DNA of 64,000 bases. It comes from Streptomyces sp. SJL17-4 (GTDB taxonomy: Bacteria > Actinomycetota > Actinomycetes > Streptomycetales > Streptomycetaceae). A program made the position numbers and the translations under genes. Positions 54,833 to 63,324 of the stretch are shown in pieces (the stretch's first letter is position 1; each line of letters starts with the position of its first letter). The stretch is from NCBI RefSeq assembly GCF_036826855.1, contig NZ_CP104578.1, forward strand, positions 6,692,501 to 6,756,500, read 5' to 3'. Under the pieces are notes generated by a model that was not told the DNA's origin, made no database searches, and saw only the letters and a program-made list of their open reading frames with translations.

Positions 54833-56107
54833 ATGCGAATCTCCTTTCTGCTCCACAACGGCTACCACTACGGCGGCACGATCCGGACGACGTTCACCCT
54901 CGCCGAGGAACTGGCGAAACGGCACGAGGTCGAGATCGTCTCGGTGTTCCGCCACCGCGACCGTCCCCTCCTCGGCCTGCCCTCCGGGGTGACCCTGCGC
55001 CACCTCGTCGACCTGCGCAAGGACAGTCCCGGATACGACGGCGACCGCCCCGACTTCCACCGGCCCGCCGAGGTCTTCCCGCGCGGCGACGGACGCTGGA
55101 AGCAGTACAGCGCGCTCACCGACGCCCGGATCGGGGAGCACCTGCGCGGCGTCGAGACCGACGTCCTCGTCGGCACCCGCCCCGGGCTCAACGTGCAGCT
55201 CGTCCGGCAGGCCCGGCGGGGGCCGGTCCTCGTCGGACAGGAGCACCTGATCCTCGACGGCCACACCTTCCGGCTGCGCCGGGACATCGGCCACGAGTAC
55301 GCGCTCCTCGACGCCGTCACCACCGTCACCGAGGCGGACGCCCGCGCCTACCGGAAGCTGGGGCTGCCCGGCGTACGCGTCGAGTCCGTGCCCAACAGCG
55401 TGCCCGCGCCCCCGGGGCCGCCCGCCGACCCCGCGGCGAGGACCGTCGTCGCGGCGGGCCGGCTCACCGGCGTCAAGCGGTACGACCTGCTGATCGACGC
55501 CTTCGCCGAGGTGGCCGCCGACCACCCCGACTGGAAGCTGCGGATCTACGGCAGCGGCGACGCCGTCCAGAACCTCAAGGGGCCGCTGACCCGGCAGATC
55601 AAGGACCGGGGGCTCGGCGAGCAGGTCTTTCTGATGGGCTCGGCGACCCCGTTGGAACCGGAGCTGGCCAAGGGCTCGATCGCCGCGGTGACCTCGCAGC
55701 GCGAGTCCTTCGGCATGACCATCGTCGAGGCGATGCGCTGCGGACTCCCGGTGGTCTCCACCGACTGCCCGCACGGGCCGGGCGAGATCATCGAGGACGG
55801 GGTCGACGGATTCCTGGTGCCGGTCGACGACGTGGCGGCGTTCGCGCGGGCGCTGCGCCGGCTCGTCGAGGACGACGAGCTGCGGGCCAAGACGGCACGG
55901 GCGGCGCTCGACGCGTCCGAGCGGTTCGACCCGGTCCGGATCGCCGCCCGGCACGAGGCGCTGTGGACGGAGCTTGTCGAGCGGGGCGCGAGCCGGCGCA
56001 CCCATCCGCAGGGCCGGGTGGCGCTGCACGCCGGGACCGGCCGGGCGATCGACGCGGTCTACGCCCTGAAGGCGAGGGTCGGTCGGCTCGTCCGCCGCTT
56101 CCGCTGA
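54833..56107 (+). CDS. GT4-family glycosyltransferase
   Basis: 424 aa. N-terminal RISFLLHNGYHYGGTIRTTF and C-terminal VVAAGRLTGVKRYDLLIDAF, VFLMGSATPLEPELAKGSIA, and FGMTIVEAMRCGLPVVSTDC with the E-x7-E sugar-nucleotide site. GT4 enzymes add hexoses to lipids, wall polymers or proteins; the acceptor is unknown. ATG with a GGGGG-rich leader. Stands between the LivK-like gene and a WYL regulator. Confidence 0.9.
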   Translation: MRISFLLHNGYHYGGTIRTTFTLAEELAKRHEVEIVSVFRHRDRPLLGLPSGVTLRHLVDLRKDSPGYDGDRPDFHRPAEVFPRGDGRWKQYSALTDARIGEHLRGVETDVLVGTRPGLNVQLVRQARRGPVLVGQEHLILDGHTFRLRRDIGHEYALLDAVTTVTEADARAYRKLGLPGVRVESVPNSVPAPPGPPADPAARTVVAAGRLTGVKRYDLLIDAFAEVAADHPDWKLRIYGSGDAVQNLKGPLTRQIKDRGLGEQVFLMGSATPLEPELAKGSIAAVTSQRESFGMTIVEAMRCGLPVVSTDCPHGPGEIIEDGVDGFLVPVDDVAAFARALRRLVEDDELRAKTARAALDASERFDPVRIAARHEALWTELVERGASRRTHPQGRVALHAGTGRAIDAVYALKARVGRLVRRFR

Positions 56108-56178
56108 CCGCTGTGCTCCCGGTGCCGCCCGCTCATTGCGGACAGAAGTCGTCCGCGAGGGCTGGCAGACTCGGGGCC

Positions 56179-57165
56179 ATGTTGGAGACCTCCGCACGGC
56201 TCTTGCGTCTGCTCTCGTTGCTCCAGGCCCACCGCGAGTGGTCCGGTGCCGACCTCGCCGACCGGCTCGGGGTCACGCCCCGCACCGTACGGCGGGACGT
56301 CGACCGGCTCCGTGAGCTCGGCTATCCGGTCAACGCGAGCCCCGGGACCGGCGGTGGGTATCAGCTGGGTGCCGGGGCCGAGCTGCCGCCGCTGCTCCTC
56401 GACGACGAGGAGGCCGTGGCGGTCGCCGTCGGCCTGCGCGCCGCCGCCGGGCAGGGCGTCGAGGGCATCGGCGAGAGCTCCGTACGTGCCCTGGCCAAGC
56501 TGGAGCAGGTGCTTCCGGGGCGGCTGCGGCGCCGGGTGAGCGCGCTGAACGCCTTCACCGTCCCGATGCTGCGCACCCCGCGCGAGCGGATCGACCCGGC
56601 CGTCCTCACCGAACTCGCCAACGCCTGCCGGGACACCGAGCGGCTGCGTTTCGAGTACCGGGACCACGGCGGGGCCACCACCCGCCGGAACGTCGAGCCG
56701 CACCGTCTGGTGTGCAGCGAGCGGCGCTGGTACCTGGTCGCCTGGGACGTGGACCGGGCCGAATGGCGCACCTTCCGCGCCGACCGGATCGTGCCCACGC
56801 CGCCGCACGGGCCCCGCTTCCCGCCCCGTGAGCCGCCGGCCGAGGATCTGGCCGCCTATGTGGCGAAGGGCGTGTCCACCGCGGCGTACGCGACCGAGGC
56901 GACGATCCGGCTGCATGTGCCGCTCGCCGAGGCCGCCGCGGCCGTCGGCGCGGCCGACGGCGTCCTGACTGCGGACGGGGAGGATGCCTGCCTGCTCCGG
57001 ACCGGGGCCCACAGCCTCGATGTGATGGTGATCCATGTGTCGCTGATCGGCTTCGAGTTCGAGGTGCTCGACCCGCCGGAGCTGGTCGACCGTGTGCGGG
57101 CGCTCAGGGACCTGTTGTCCCGTTCCCTCGACCGGTCGGTCTCCGCTCCGGCGGCGGGGTCGTGA
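56179..57165 (+). CDS. YafY-type transcriptional regulator (HTH + WYL)
   Basis: 328 aa. N-terminal HTH_11 helix-turn-helix: [24 protein letters not shown] ligand domain follows ([20 protein letters not shown], residues ~175-215) and a C-terminal WCX-like extension. WYL proteins bind nucleotide-type ligands and respond to DNA damage or metabolism. ATG has no SD; CAGACT at 56168-56173 may be a -10 of a leaderless transcript. The last 62 bp overlap the 3' end of ctaD on the other strand. Confidence 0.9.
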   Translation: MLETSARLLRLLSLLQAHREWSGADLADRLGVTPRTVRRDVDRLRELGYPVNASPGTGGGYQLGAGAELPPLLLDDEEAVAVAVGLRAAAGQGVEGIGESSVRALAKLEQVLPGRLRRRVSALNAFTVPMLRTPRERIDPAVLTELANACRDTERLRFEYRDHGGATTRRNVEPHRLVCSERRWYLVAWDVDRAEWRTFRADRIVPTPPHGPRFPPREPPAEDLAAYVAKGVSTAAYATEATIRLHVPLAEAAAAVGAADGVLTADGEDACLLRTGAHSLDVMVIHVSLIGFEFEVLDPPELVDRVRALRDLLSRSLDRSVSAPAAGS

Positions 57166-58816
57166 TCCGCATCCGCTCGTAGTCCGCGAACTCGGGGTGG
57201 TGCAGGTCGAAGGCCGGCGCCTCGGAGCGGATCCGGGGGACGGCGTCGAAGTTGTGCCGGGGCGGCGGGCAGGAGGTGGCCCATTCGAGGGAGCGGCCGA
57301 AGCCCCACGGGTCGTCCACGTCGACCTTCGCCCCGTACAGCGTGGTCCGCCACACGTTGTAGAGGAAGGGCAGGGTGGACGCGCCGAGCAGGAAGGAGCC
57401 GATGGTGGACACGGTGTTGAGCGCGGTGAAGCCGTCCGCCTCCAGGTAGTCGGCGTACCGGCGGGGCATGCCCTCCGCGCCGAGCCAGTGCTGCACCAGG
57501 AAGGTCAGGTGGAAGCCGATGAAGAGGGTCCAGAAGTGGATCTTCCCGAGCCGCTCGTCGAGCATCCGGCCGGTGAACTTGGGCCACCAGAAGGTGAAGC
57601 CGGCGAAGGTCGCGAAGACGACCGTGCCGAAGACCGTGTAGTGGAAGTGGGCGACCACGAAGTACGAGTCGGTGACCTGGAAGTCCATCGGCGGCGAGGC
57701 GAGGATCACCCCGGTGAGGCCGCCGAAGAGGAAGGACACCAGGAAGCCGACGGACCACAGCATCGGGGTCTCGAAGGAGAGCGAGCCGCGCAGCATCGTC
57801 CCGGTCCAGTTGAAGAACTTCACCCCGGTGGGCACCGCGATGAGGAACGAGAGCAGCGAGAAGAACGGCAGCAGCACCGCGCCCGTCGCGAACATGTGGT
57901 GGGCCCAGACGACCACCGACAGGCCGGTGATCGCCATGGTGGCGGCGATCAGCGTGGTGTAGCCGAAGATCGGCTTGCGGGCGAAGACGGGGATGATCTC
58001 GCTGACGATCCCGAAGAACGGCAGCGCGATGATGTAGACCTCCGGGTGGCCGAAGAACCAGAAGAGGTGCTGCCAGAGCAGCGCGCCGCCGTTCTCCGGC
58101 TGGAAGACCACCGAGCCGAGGCGCCGGTCCGCCTCCAGGACGAGCAGGGCGGCGGCGAGCACGGGGAAGGCGACGATCACCAGGACCGCCGTGAAGAGCA
58201 CGTTCCAGGTGAAGATCGGCACCCGGAACATGGTCATGCCGGGCGCCCGCATCCCGACGATCGTCGCGAGGAAGTTCACCGAGGTCAGGATGGTCCCGAA
58301 GCCGGAGAGCGCGAGCCCCACGATCCACAGGTCGACGCCGACGCCGGGGGACCGTTCCAGGCTGTTGAGCGGGGCGTAGGCGGTCCAGCCGAAGGCGGCC
58401 GGGCCGGTCGGGGTGAGCAGTGAGCCGATCACCATCAGGCTGCCGAAGAGGAACAGCCAGTACGAGAACATGTTCAGCCGCGGGAAGGCGACGTCGGGCG
58501 AGCCGATCTGCAGCGGCACCAGCTCGTTGGCGAAGCCGGCGAAGGTCGGCGTGGCGAAGAGCAGCAGCATGATCGTGCCGTGCAGGGTGAAGGCCTGGTT
58601 GAACTCCTGGTTCGTGAGCAGCTGGAGTCCCGGGCGGGCCAGCTCGGCCCGCATCAGCATCGCCATGAGTCCGGCGATGAGGAAGAAGACGAAGGCGGTC
58701 ACCAGATAGAGGTGGCCGATCTTCTTGTGGTCGGTGGTGGTGAGCCAGTCGATCATGATCCGGCCGTGCCGCTCGCGGCTCGATTCGACGGTCGCGGTCG
58801 CTGTCCCGTTGCCCAT
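57104..58816 (-). CDS. ctaD: cytochrome c oxidase subunit I (orphan paralogue)
   Basis: 570 aa, about 12 membrane helices. Heme and copper ligands are intact: [21 protein letters not shown] (CuB His and cross-linked Tyr, with the conserved Glu), VWAHHMF and [11 protein letters not shown]. It reduces O2 and pumps protons with CtaC/CtaE. Neither subunit gene nor a bc1 operon is nearby, so this is a stand-alone second copy. ATG 58816 is preceded by GGAGG. The tail is Arg/Pro-rich. Confidence 0.95.
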   Translation of the reverse strand: MGNGTATATVESSRERHGRIMIDWLTTTDHKKIGHLYLVTAFVFFLIAGLMAMLMRAELARPGLQLLTNQEFNQAFTLHGTIMLLLFATPTFAGFANELVPLQIGSPDVAFPRLNMFSYWLFLFGSLMVIGSLLTPTGPAAFGWTAYAPLNSLERSPGVGVDLWIVGLALSGFGTILTSVNFLATIVGMRAPGMTMFRVPIFTWNVLFTAVLVIVAFPVLAAALLVLEADRRLGSVVFQPENGGALLWQHLFWFFGHPEVYIIALPFFGIVSEIIPVFARKPIFGYTTLIAATMAITGLSVVVWAHHMFATGAVLLPFFSLLSFLIAVPTGVKFFNWTGTMLRGSLSFETPMLWSVGFLVSFLFGGLTGVILASPPMDFQVTDSYFVVAHFHYTVFGTVVFATFAGFTFWWPKFTGRMLDERLGKIHFWTLFIGFHLTFLVQHWLGAEGMPRRYADYLEADGFTALNTVSTIGSFLLGASTLPFLYNVWRTTLYGAKVDVDDPWGFGRSLEWATSCPPPRHNFDAVPRIRSEAPAFDLHHPEFADYERMRITTPPPERRPTGRGNGTTGP

Positions 58817-59127
58817 CCGCTGCCTCCGCTTCGCCGTCGTCCCGGCTCCGCGTCTCCGGGGCGTTCGGACAGCGTAAGCATTGTGTAAGGGAAGAGTGAG
58901 CGGATCGCGTGCGCGTCGCCGAGACAATTCGGGACGGGCGGAGTGGGAGAGCTGAATTACCCGCGTTCTCTCGGCACTTCCGACCCCTTGGTGCGAACTA
59001 CCGGATGGCCTTCGGAATTACTGGAGAAACGGCCGGAAATCGTGGCGCGGAGTGACCGGGGTCATGCCCCACATATGTCGAGAACTTGTGACACAAGCGT
59101 GACCGCCAAGGGACTAACGTGAGGGTC
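58817..59127. other. divergent promoter region of ctaD and the I78-like gene
   Basis: 311 bp with locally lower G+C and no gene. It holds two perfect palindromes: TGACC-GG-GGTCA at 59053-59064 and CTTGTG-A-CACAAG at 59085-59097. Confidence 0.65.
59085..59097. promoter_or_regulatory. palindromic operator candidate
   Basis: Perfect 6+6 bp inverted repeat CTTGTG-A-CACAAG, 31 bp before the I78-like start. Confidence 0.5.
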
Positions 59128-59343
59128 ATGGCACCCACATCGCGCACTCCCGAACCGCCTCGCGACGCCCCCGAGTCCTATGTGGGCCTCGACGCGGAAG
59201 GCGCCGCACAGCTCGCCAGGACGCGGGGCTGGAGCACCGTGAGGTCGCTCCCGCCCGGCTCGATCATCACCATGGAGTACCTCGCCGGACGCATCAACTT
59301 CGAGGTCGAGGGCGGCAAGGTCACCCGCTGCTGGCTCGGCTGA
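59128..59343 (+). CDS. I78-type (potato inhibitor I-like) peptidase inhibitor
   Basis: 71 aa from ATG 59128; GTG 59119 is an alternative. The core SYVGLDAEGAAQLARTRGWS, VRSLPPGSIITMEYLAGRIN and FEVEGGKVTRCWLG matches inhibitor family I78, in which the RPG-type loop and the R(L/I)N motif are conserved. No signal peptide is visible, so any target protease would be cytoplasmic unless exported by another route. TAACGT at 59115-59120 could be the -10 of a leaderless transcript. Confidence 0.78.
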   Translation: MAPTSRTPEPPRDAPESYVGLDAEGAAQLARTRGWSTVRSLPPGSIITMEYLAGRINFEVEGGKVTRCWLG

Positions 59344-59406
59344 GGGAACGGAACGGAACGGCGCCGGCGAACCGGGCCGCGCCAGGGCGCCCCGTACCCG
59401 GGCACG

Positions 59407-59445
59407 CGGAAGGGCCCCGGCCGAGGTTCGGCCGGGGCCCTTCCG
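59407..59445. terminator. bidirectional terminator
   Basis: Perfect stem of at least 17 bp (59408-59424 with 59428-59444) and a 3-nt loop between the convergent I78-like and PAP2 genes. Confidence 0.92.
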
Positions 59446-59468
59446 TACGTGTGGGCGGGTGCTCGCGG

Positions 59469-60377
59469 TCAGCCGCGGGTCGCCGGGGCGCGGCCGCCGG
59501 CCACTCCCGAGCGGGTCGCCGGAGCGCGGCCGCCGGCCACTCCGGCCGGCCCCCGGACCGGCTCCTCGGACCCGGGCGGGAAGTACCCCGGGCGGGGTCC
59601 CCCGGAGGCCACGGGCAGCGAGGGAACCAGACGGCGACGGTCCCGCAGCCGGTCCCGTACCCGGTCGCGCAGGGCGAGGATCCACGACTCCGCCACCGCG
59701 AGGACCGGCTCGCACCAGGGCAGGGCGAGCAGGATCAGGAGTCCGGCGGCCCAGCCGAGGAGGACGTCGCTCAGCCAGTGCGTACCCAGATACACCGTGG
59801 TGAGTCCGACGCCGAGCGCGACCACGGCGGAGAGCGCCGACAGATAGCGCCTGGCCCTCGGGGTGGTCGCGAGATAGGCGAGGATGCCCCAGGTCACGAC
59901 CGCGTTGGCGGTGTGACCCGAGGGGAATATGTCGCCGCCGGCGAAGAGCTCGGCGGAACCGACCTCGGTCGCGTAGTGGGGTCCGAGACGGCCGAGCCCG
60001 AGCTTGACCGCGCCGACCGTGACATTGAGCAGCAGGAGGGCGGCGCCGAGGCAGAGCAGCGGCCGCAGGGTGTGCTGGCGCCAGGAGCGCCAGCCCAGCC
60101 AGGCGGCCACCATGACGGCCGTGGGGCCGCGCTGGCCGAGGACGACGTAGTAGTCGAGGAAGCCGTGGATCTCCGGCCACTGCTGATAGGGCCGGAAGAG
60201 CATGATCTTCCAGTCGAGGGTCACCAGCCACGTCGAGAGCAGCACGGCGACGACCATGGCGAGATAGAACGCCGATGTCCCGCCGAAGAGGGCGAGACGC
60301 GTGCGGGTCATCCGCGGGACCTCTATCTTCGGCGGTTCCGGCTCCCGGTCCAGCCGGGCAAAGATGTCGGTACGCAC
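59469..60377 (-). CDS. PAP2-family membrane phosphatase
   Basis: 302 aa with six hydrophobic segments. PAP2 motif 2 is intact (DIFPSGHTANAV). Motif 1 is KLGLGRLGPHY rather than Kx6RP, and motif 3 is TTVYLGTHWLSDV with Thr in place of the usual SR pair. It probably dephosphorylates a lipid phosphate at the membrane. The start is GTG 60377. The C-terminal 60 residues are disordered and contain VAGGRAPATR twice, encoded by a DNA duplication. Confidence 0.85.
   Translation of the reverse strand: MRTDIFARLDREPEPPKIEVPRMTRTRLALFGGTSAFYLAMVVAVLLSTWLVTLDWKIMLFRPYQQWPEIHGFLDYYVVLGQRGPTAVMVAAWLGWRSWRQHTLRPLLCLGAALLLLNVTVGAVKLGLGRLGPHYATEVGSAELFAGGDIFPSGHTANAVVTWGILAYLATTPRARRYLSALSAVVALGVGLTTVYLGTHWLSDVLLGWAAGLLILLALPWCEPVLAVAESWILALRDRVRDRLRDRRRLVPSLPVASGGPRPGYFPPGSEEPVRGPAGVAGGRAPATRSGVAGGRAPATRG
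59475..59543. repeat. 33-bp tandem repeat at the PAP2 gene 3' end
   Basis: Two copies at 59475-59507 and 59511-59543 (36-bp period, one mismatch) encode the repeated VAGGRAPATR of the C-terminus, six bases before the stop codon. Confidence 0.92.
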
Positions 60378-60540
60378 CCAATCGACGTTACAGGGAGTGA
60401 GTAGCAGACCCGGTCGTTCCGGTCTGTTCGTGATGTTGATGTGATGTGGAGTAGGTCTCAGTCGATGGCCTATTCCAGGCGTCCGTCGGGAAATCCGATG
60501 ACCTTCCGCCCTATTGGAGCGGGACCGATTCCGGAAGAGT

Positions 60541-60568
60541 GTTTGAACGCGCGGGAATTGCTTCAAAC
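60541..60568. promoter_or_regulatory. inverted repeat, operator candidate for the MFS gene
   Basis: Perfect half-sites GTTTGAA (60541-60547) and TTCAAAC (60562-60568) with 14 bp between, centres two helical turns apart. Confidence 0.5.
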
Positions 60569-60597
60569 AGGTGTCCGTACGGAATTCCATGCGACGC

Positions 60598-60639
60598 GCG
60601 GGCCGCCCCGAGTGGCGTACGCCACACCCCGCGGCCCGC
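60598..60639. promoter_or_regulatory. large hairpin in the MFS leader
   Basis: GCGGGCCGC (60598-60606) pairs with GCGGCCCGC (60631-60639) and encloses a second perfect palindrome GTGGCGTACGCCAC (60612-60625). It could be an attenuator or terminator 143 bp upstream of the MFS start. Confidence 0.5.
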
Positions 60640-60782
60640 CGGGGTGAGAGCTGCACCACGCGCTCGGGCCTTGAACTCGCGTACGCTGACGGCTCACTCG
60701 CCCGTCGATGCCGGGCCGCCCCAGGGGCATAAGCCCTGGTCGGGGCCCGCCGAGCGCGAGAGCTTCACTGGGAGGTACGTAC

Positions 60783-62528
60783 ATGTCGCGGACGAACACG
60801 GCCCCAGCACGACCGCGTGCCGCAGTCGACGGCGGAGCCAACCGCTGGGTCGTCCTCGTCGTCCTCTGCGTCAGCCTTCTCGTGGTCGCCCTCGACGCGA
60901 CCATCCTTCATGTCGCGATCCCCTCGCTCACCGAGGACCTGCGCCCCAGCTCCACCGCGCTGCTCTGGATCGTCGACGCCTACCCCCTGGTCTGCGCCTC
61001 GCTCCTGATCCTCTTCGGCACCCTCGGGGACCGGGTCGGGCGGCGCAGAATCCTGCTCCTCGGCTACGCGCTGTTCGGCATCGCCTCGGCGGTCGCCGCG
61101 CTCGCCACCGAACCCTCGGTCCTCATCGGGGCCCGGGTGCTCCTCGGCGTCGGCGGCGCCATGATCATGCCCGCCACGCTCTCCGTCCTCCGGGCGGTCT
61201 TCCCCGACCGGCGGGAGCGCGCCACCGCCATCGGCGTCTGGACCGCGGTCGCCGCGATAGGGGCCGCCACCGGGCCCGTGCTCGGTGGCTTCCTCGTCGA
61301 GCACTACTGGTGGGGCTCCGTCTTCCTCATCAACATTCCGCTGATGGCGCTGATCCTTCCGCTCGGCCGCCGCCTCCTCCCCGAGTCCCGGGGAGCCGCC
61401 GACGGACCCTGGGACGTCCTCGGCGCGCTCATGGCCGCCGCCGGTGTGCTCGGCTGCGTCCTCGGGGTCAAGCGGGCGGGCGCCGGCGAACCGATCCTCG
61501 CGCTCCCGACCGCCGGACCGCTGCTGCTCGGCGCCGCGCTCCTGGTCCTCTTCGTGCGGCGCCAGAGGAGACGGCCCCACCCGCTGATCGACATGCGGCT
61601 GTTCTCCCGCGCGGCCTTCACGACCTCGGTCGGCTGCATCGTGCTCGCCATGCTGGCCCTGGTCGGCCTGCAGCTCATCGCCGTCCAGTACCTCCAGCTG
61701 GTCCTCGGTCTCAGTCCGCTGGAGACCGGGCTGCGGCTGCTGCCGCTCACCTTCGCCGCCATGGCCGCCGGCGCCACCGGCTCGTACACCCTGCGCAGGA
61801 TCGGACCGCGCCGGATGGTCGGCTGGGGCTTCCTCCTCACCGCCGCCGCCGTGCTGCTGCTCACCTTCATGGGGCAGCACGACCGGCCGCTGCTGCTCAC
61901 GGTGGGCTTCGTGCTGCTCGGCTTCGGCCTGCAGACCACGCTCTTCTCGGCGTACGAGTCGATGCTCAGCGAGGCGCCGCAGCGGAGCGCGGGCGCCGCC
62001 GCCTCGATCGGCGAGACCTCGTACCAGCTCGGCGCGGGCATGGGCACGGCCCTGCTCGGCAGCGTGATGAACGCGGCGTACGCCCCCGGGCTCGCCGCGC
62101 TCCCCGGGGTGCCCGCGGAGGCGAGCAGGGCCGCCGCGAACTCGCTCGGCGAGGCCTATCAGGTCGCCGACCAGCTCGGCGGTGCGGCCGGCGGCGCGCT
62201 GTACCAGGCCGCCCGGCACGCCTTCGTGAACGGGCTGCACATCACGCTCTTCGTGAGCGCGGGGCTGCTGCTGCTCGGCGCGGCGATGGCCCGGCGCCTG
62301 CCCCGGGTGATGGAGTGCCCGGTGGATCCGGAGGAGACGGTGTCCGCCGGTGTGCCGGAGGCGGAGCCGCCGGTGCTGTCGAAGCAGGAGACGTCGGTGC
62401 TGTCGAAGCCGGCTCCGTCGGAGACGGTCCGGTCCGAGCCCCTGGAGCTCGTCGAACCGTCCGAGCCGCGGGTGCCCGCGACCCGGGAAGCGAACGAGCC
62501 CGCCGGCTCGGGGCGTCCGGCGCACTGA
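60783..62528 (+). CDS. MFS drug exporter, DHA2 (EmrB/QacA) type
   Basis: 581 aa with 14 predicted membrane segments. Motif A GDRVGRRRILLLGYALFG, motif D1-like LDATILHVAIPSL and motif C ATGPVLGGFLVEHYWW mark the 14-TMS H+ antiporters. It should export hydrophobic drugs or a secondary metabolite. ATG 60783 follows GGAGG. The last ~75 residues are a disordered Pro/Glu/Ser tail with VLSK twice. No regulator is adjacent, but the leader holds an inverted repeat and hairpin. Confidence 0.92.
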   Translation: MSRTNTAPARPRAAVDGGANRWVVLVVLCVSLLVVALDATILHVAIPSLTEDLRPSSTALLWIVDAYPLVCASLLILFGTLGDRVGRRRILLLGYALFGIASAVAALATEPSVLIGARVLLGVGGAMIMPATLSVLRAVFPDRRERATAIGVWTAVAAIGAATGPVLGGFLVEHYWWGSVFLINIPLMALILPLGRRLLPESRGAADGPWDVLGALMAAAGVLGCVLGVKRAGAGEPILALPTAGPLLLGAALLVLFVRRQRRRPHPLIDMRLFSRAAFTTSVGCIVLAMLALVGLQLIAVQYLQLVLGLSPLETGLRLLPLTFAAMAAGATGSYTLRRIGPRRMVGWGFLLTAAAVLLLTFMGQHDRPLLLTVGFVLLGFGLQTTLFSAYESMLSEAPQRSAGAAASIGETSYQLGAGMGTALLGSVMNAAYAPGLAALPGVPAEASRAAANSLGEAYQVADQLGGAAGGALYQAARHAFVNGLHITLFVSAGLLLLGAAMARRLPRVMECPVDPEETVSAGVPEAEPPVLSKQETSVLSKPAPSETVRSEPLELVEPSEPRVPATREANEPAGSGRPAH

Positions 62529-62567
62529 CCCGATCCCTCGGGGGGCCCGGCCGGCCGGCGGACTCGC

Positions 62568-63002
62568 TCAGCTCTGGTTGAAGAAACCGTCCTGCTGACG
62601 CCGACCCGTCTCTCCGGTGACGATCTGGGTGTCGGCGGGGGTCAGCAGGAAGACCCGCGTCGCGACACGCTCGATCGAGCCGCGCAGACCGAAGGCGAGA
62701 CCGGCGGCGAAGTCGACCACACGCTTGGCGTCGTTCGGCTCCATCGCGGTCAGGTTCACGATCACCGGAACACCGTCCCGGAAGAGCTCGCCGATGCCGC
62801 GGGCGTCCCGGAAGCCGTCCGGGGAGACGGTGGCGATCCGGCGGCCCCGGTCCTCGGCGGTGTCCGTGGCCACCCGGACCCGGGGGTCCGTCACCCAGGC
62901 ATCGCCGCCCTCGGCACCGTCGGCGTACTCGTCGTCGTAGTAACGCTCGTCGTTGTCCTCGACGAGTCCCAGCCAGGCGCTCGCCTTGCGCACCGATCCC
63001 AT
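62568..63002 (-). CDS. sepF2: SepF-like cell division protein
   Basis: 144 aa. N-terminal membrane-binding-type helix [17 protein letters not shown], an acidic linker, and the SepF core [40 protein letters not shown] and [10 protein letters not shown]. SepF polymerises and tethers FtsZ to the membrane. Streptomyces have several SepF paralogues; this one stands alone rather than in the ftsZ cluster, which fits SepF2. ATG with AAAGGAGG, an unusually full Shine-Dalgarno. Confidence 0.92.
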   Translation of the reverse strand: MGSVRKASAWLGLVEDNDERYYDDEYADGAEGGDAWVTDPRVRVATDTAEDRGRRIATVSPDGFRDARGIGELFRDGVPVIVNLTAMEPNDAKRVVDFAAGLAFGLRGSIERVATRVFLLTPADTQIVTGETGRRQQDGFFNQS

Positions 63003-63324
63003 GGACGCCTCCTTTCACGCGGTCACTTGTGGTTCCGCAATCCCTATCGTCCTTCATGATGCGGATCGCGCGCCAAGTGGATAGTCGGCGCGCAGGGGAT
63101 TCGTGACGGTACTGGTGCAGAACGTGAGCACCGTTTTCTGGCGATTCGTCAGGAAACTTGCGGTATGCGGGGCCTGAGGGAGGGCCATGTAGCTGAAAAT
63201 ATGAAAGTCGGGCCACAAGGGTGACGATGGGCGCGTACGGGTGAACGCACCCACTCGCTACGATGCCGCGAGGCCGCCCGGCGGTCCATGGCCCGGCCCA
63301 GATCCACGCTCCACGGGGGAGTCC
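63003..63324. other. intergenic region between sepF2 and the DUF5685 gene
   Basis: 322 bp, lower in G+C than the flanks. TACGAT at 63259-63264 is a possible -10 for the rightward gene. Nothing else supportable. Confidence 0.5.

Larger units (their letters stand above)
60378..60782. other. divergent promoter region of PAP2 and MFS genes
   Basis: 405 bp without a gene. It contains the inverted repeat at 60541-60568 and a large hairpin at 60598-60639. The first 160 bp have lower G+C than the surroundings. Confidence 0.6.

Noticed and set aside
59085..59097. Rex (NADH-sensor) operator near ctaD
   Set aside because: Half-sites TTGTG/CACAA are right but the spacer is 1 bp, not the longer spacing of Rex sites; left as an unassigned palindrome.
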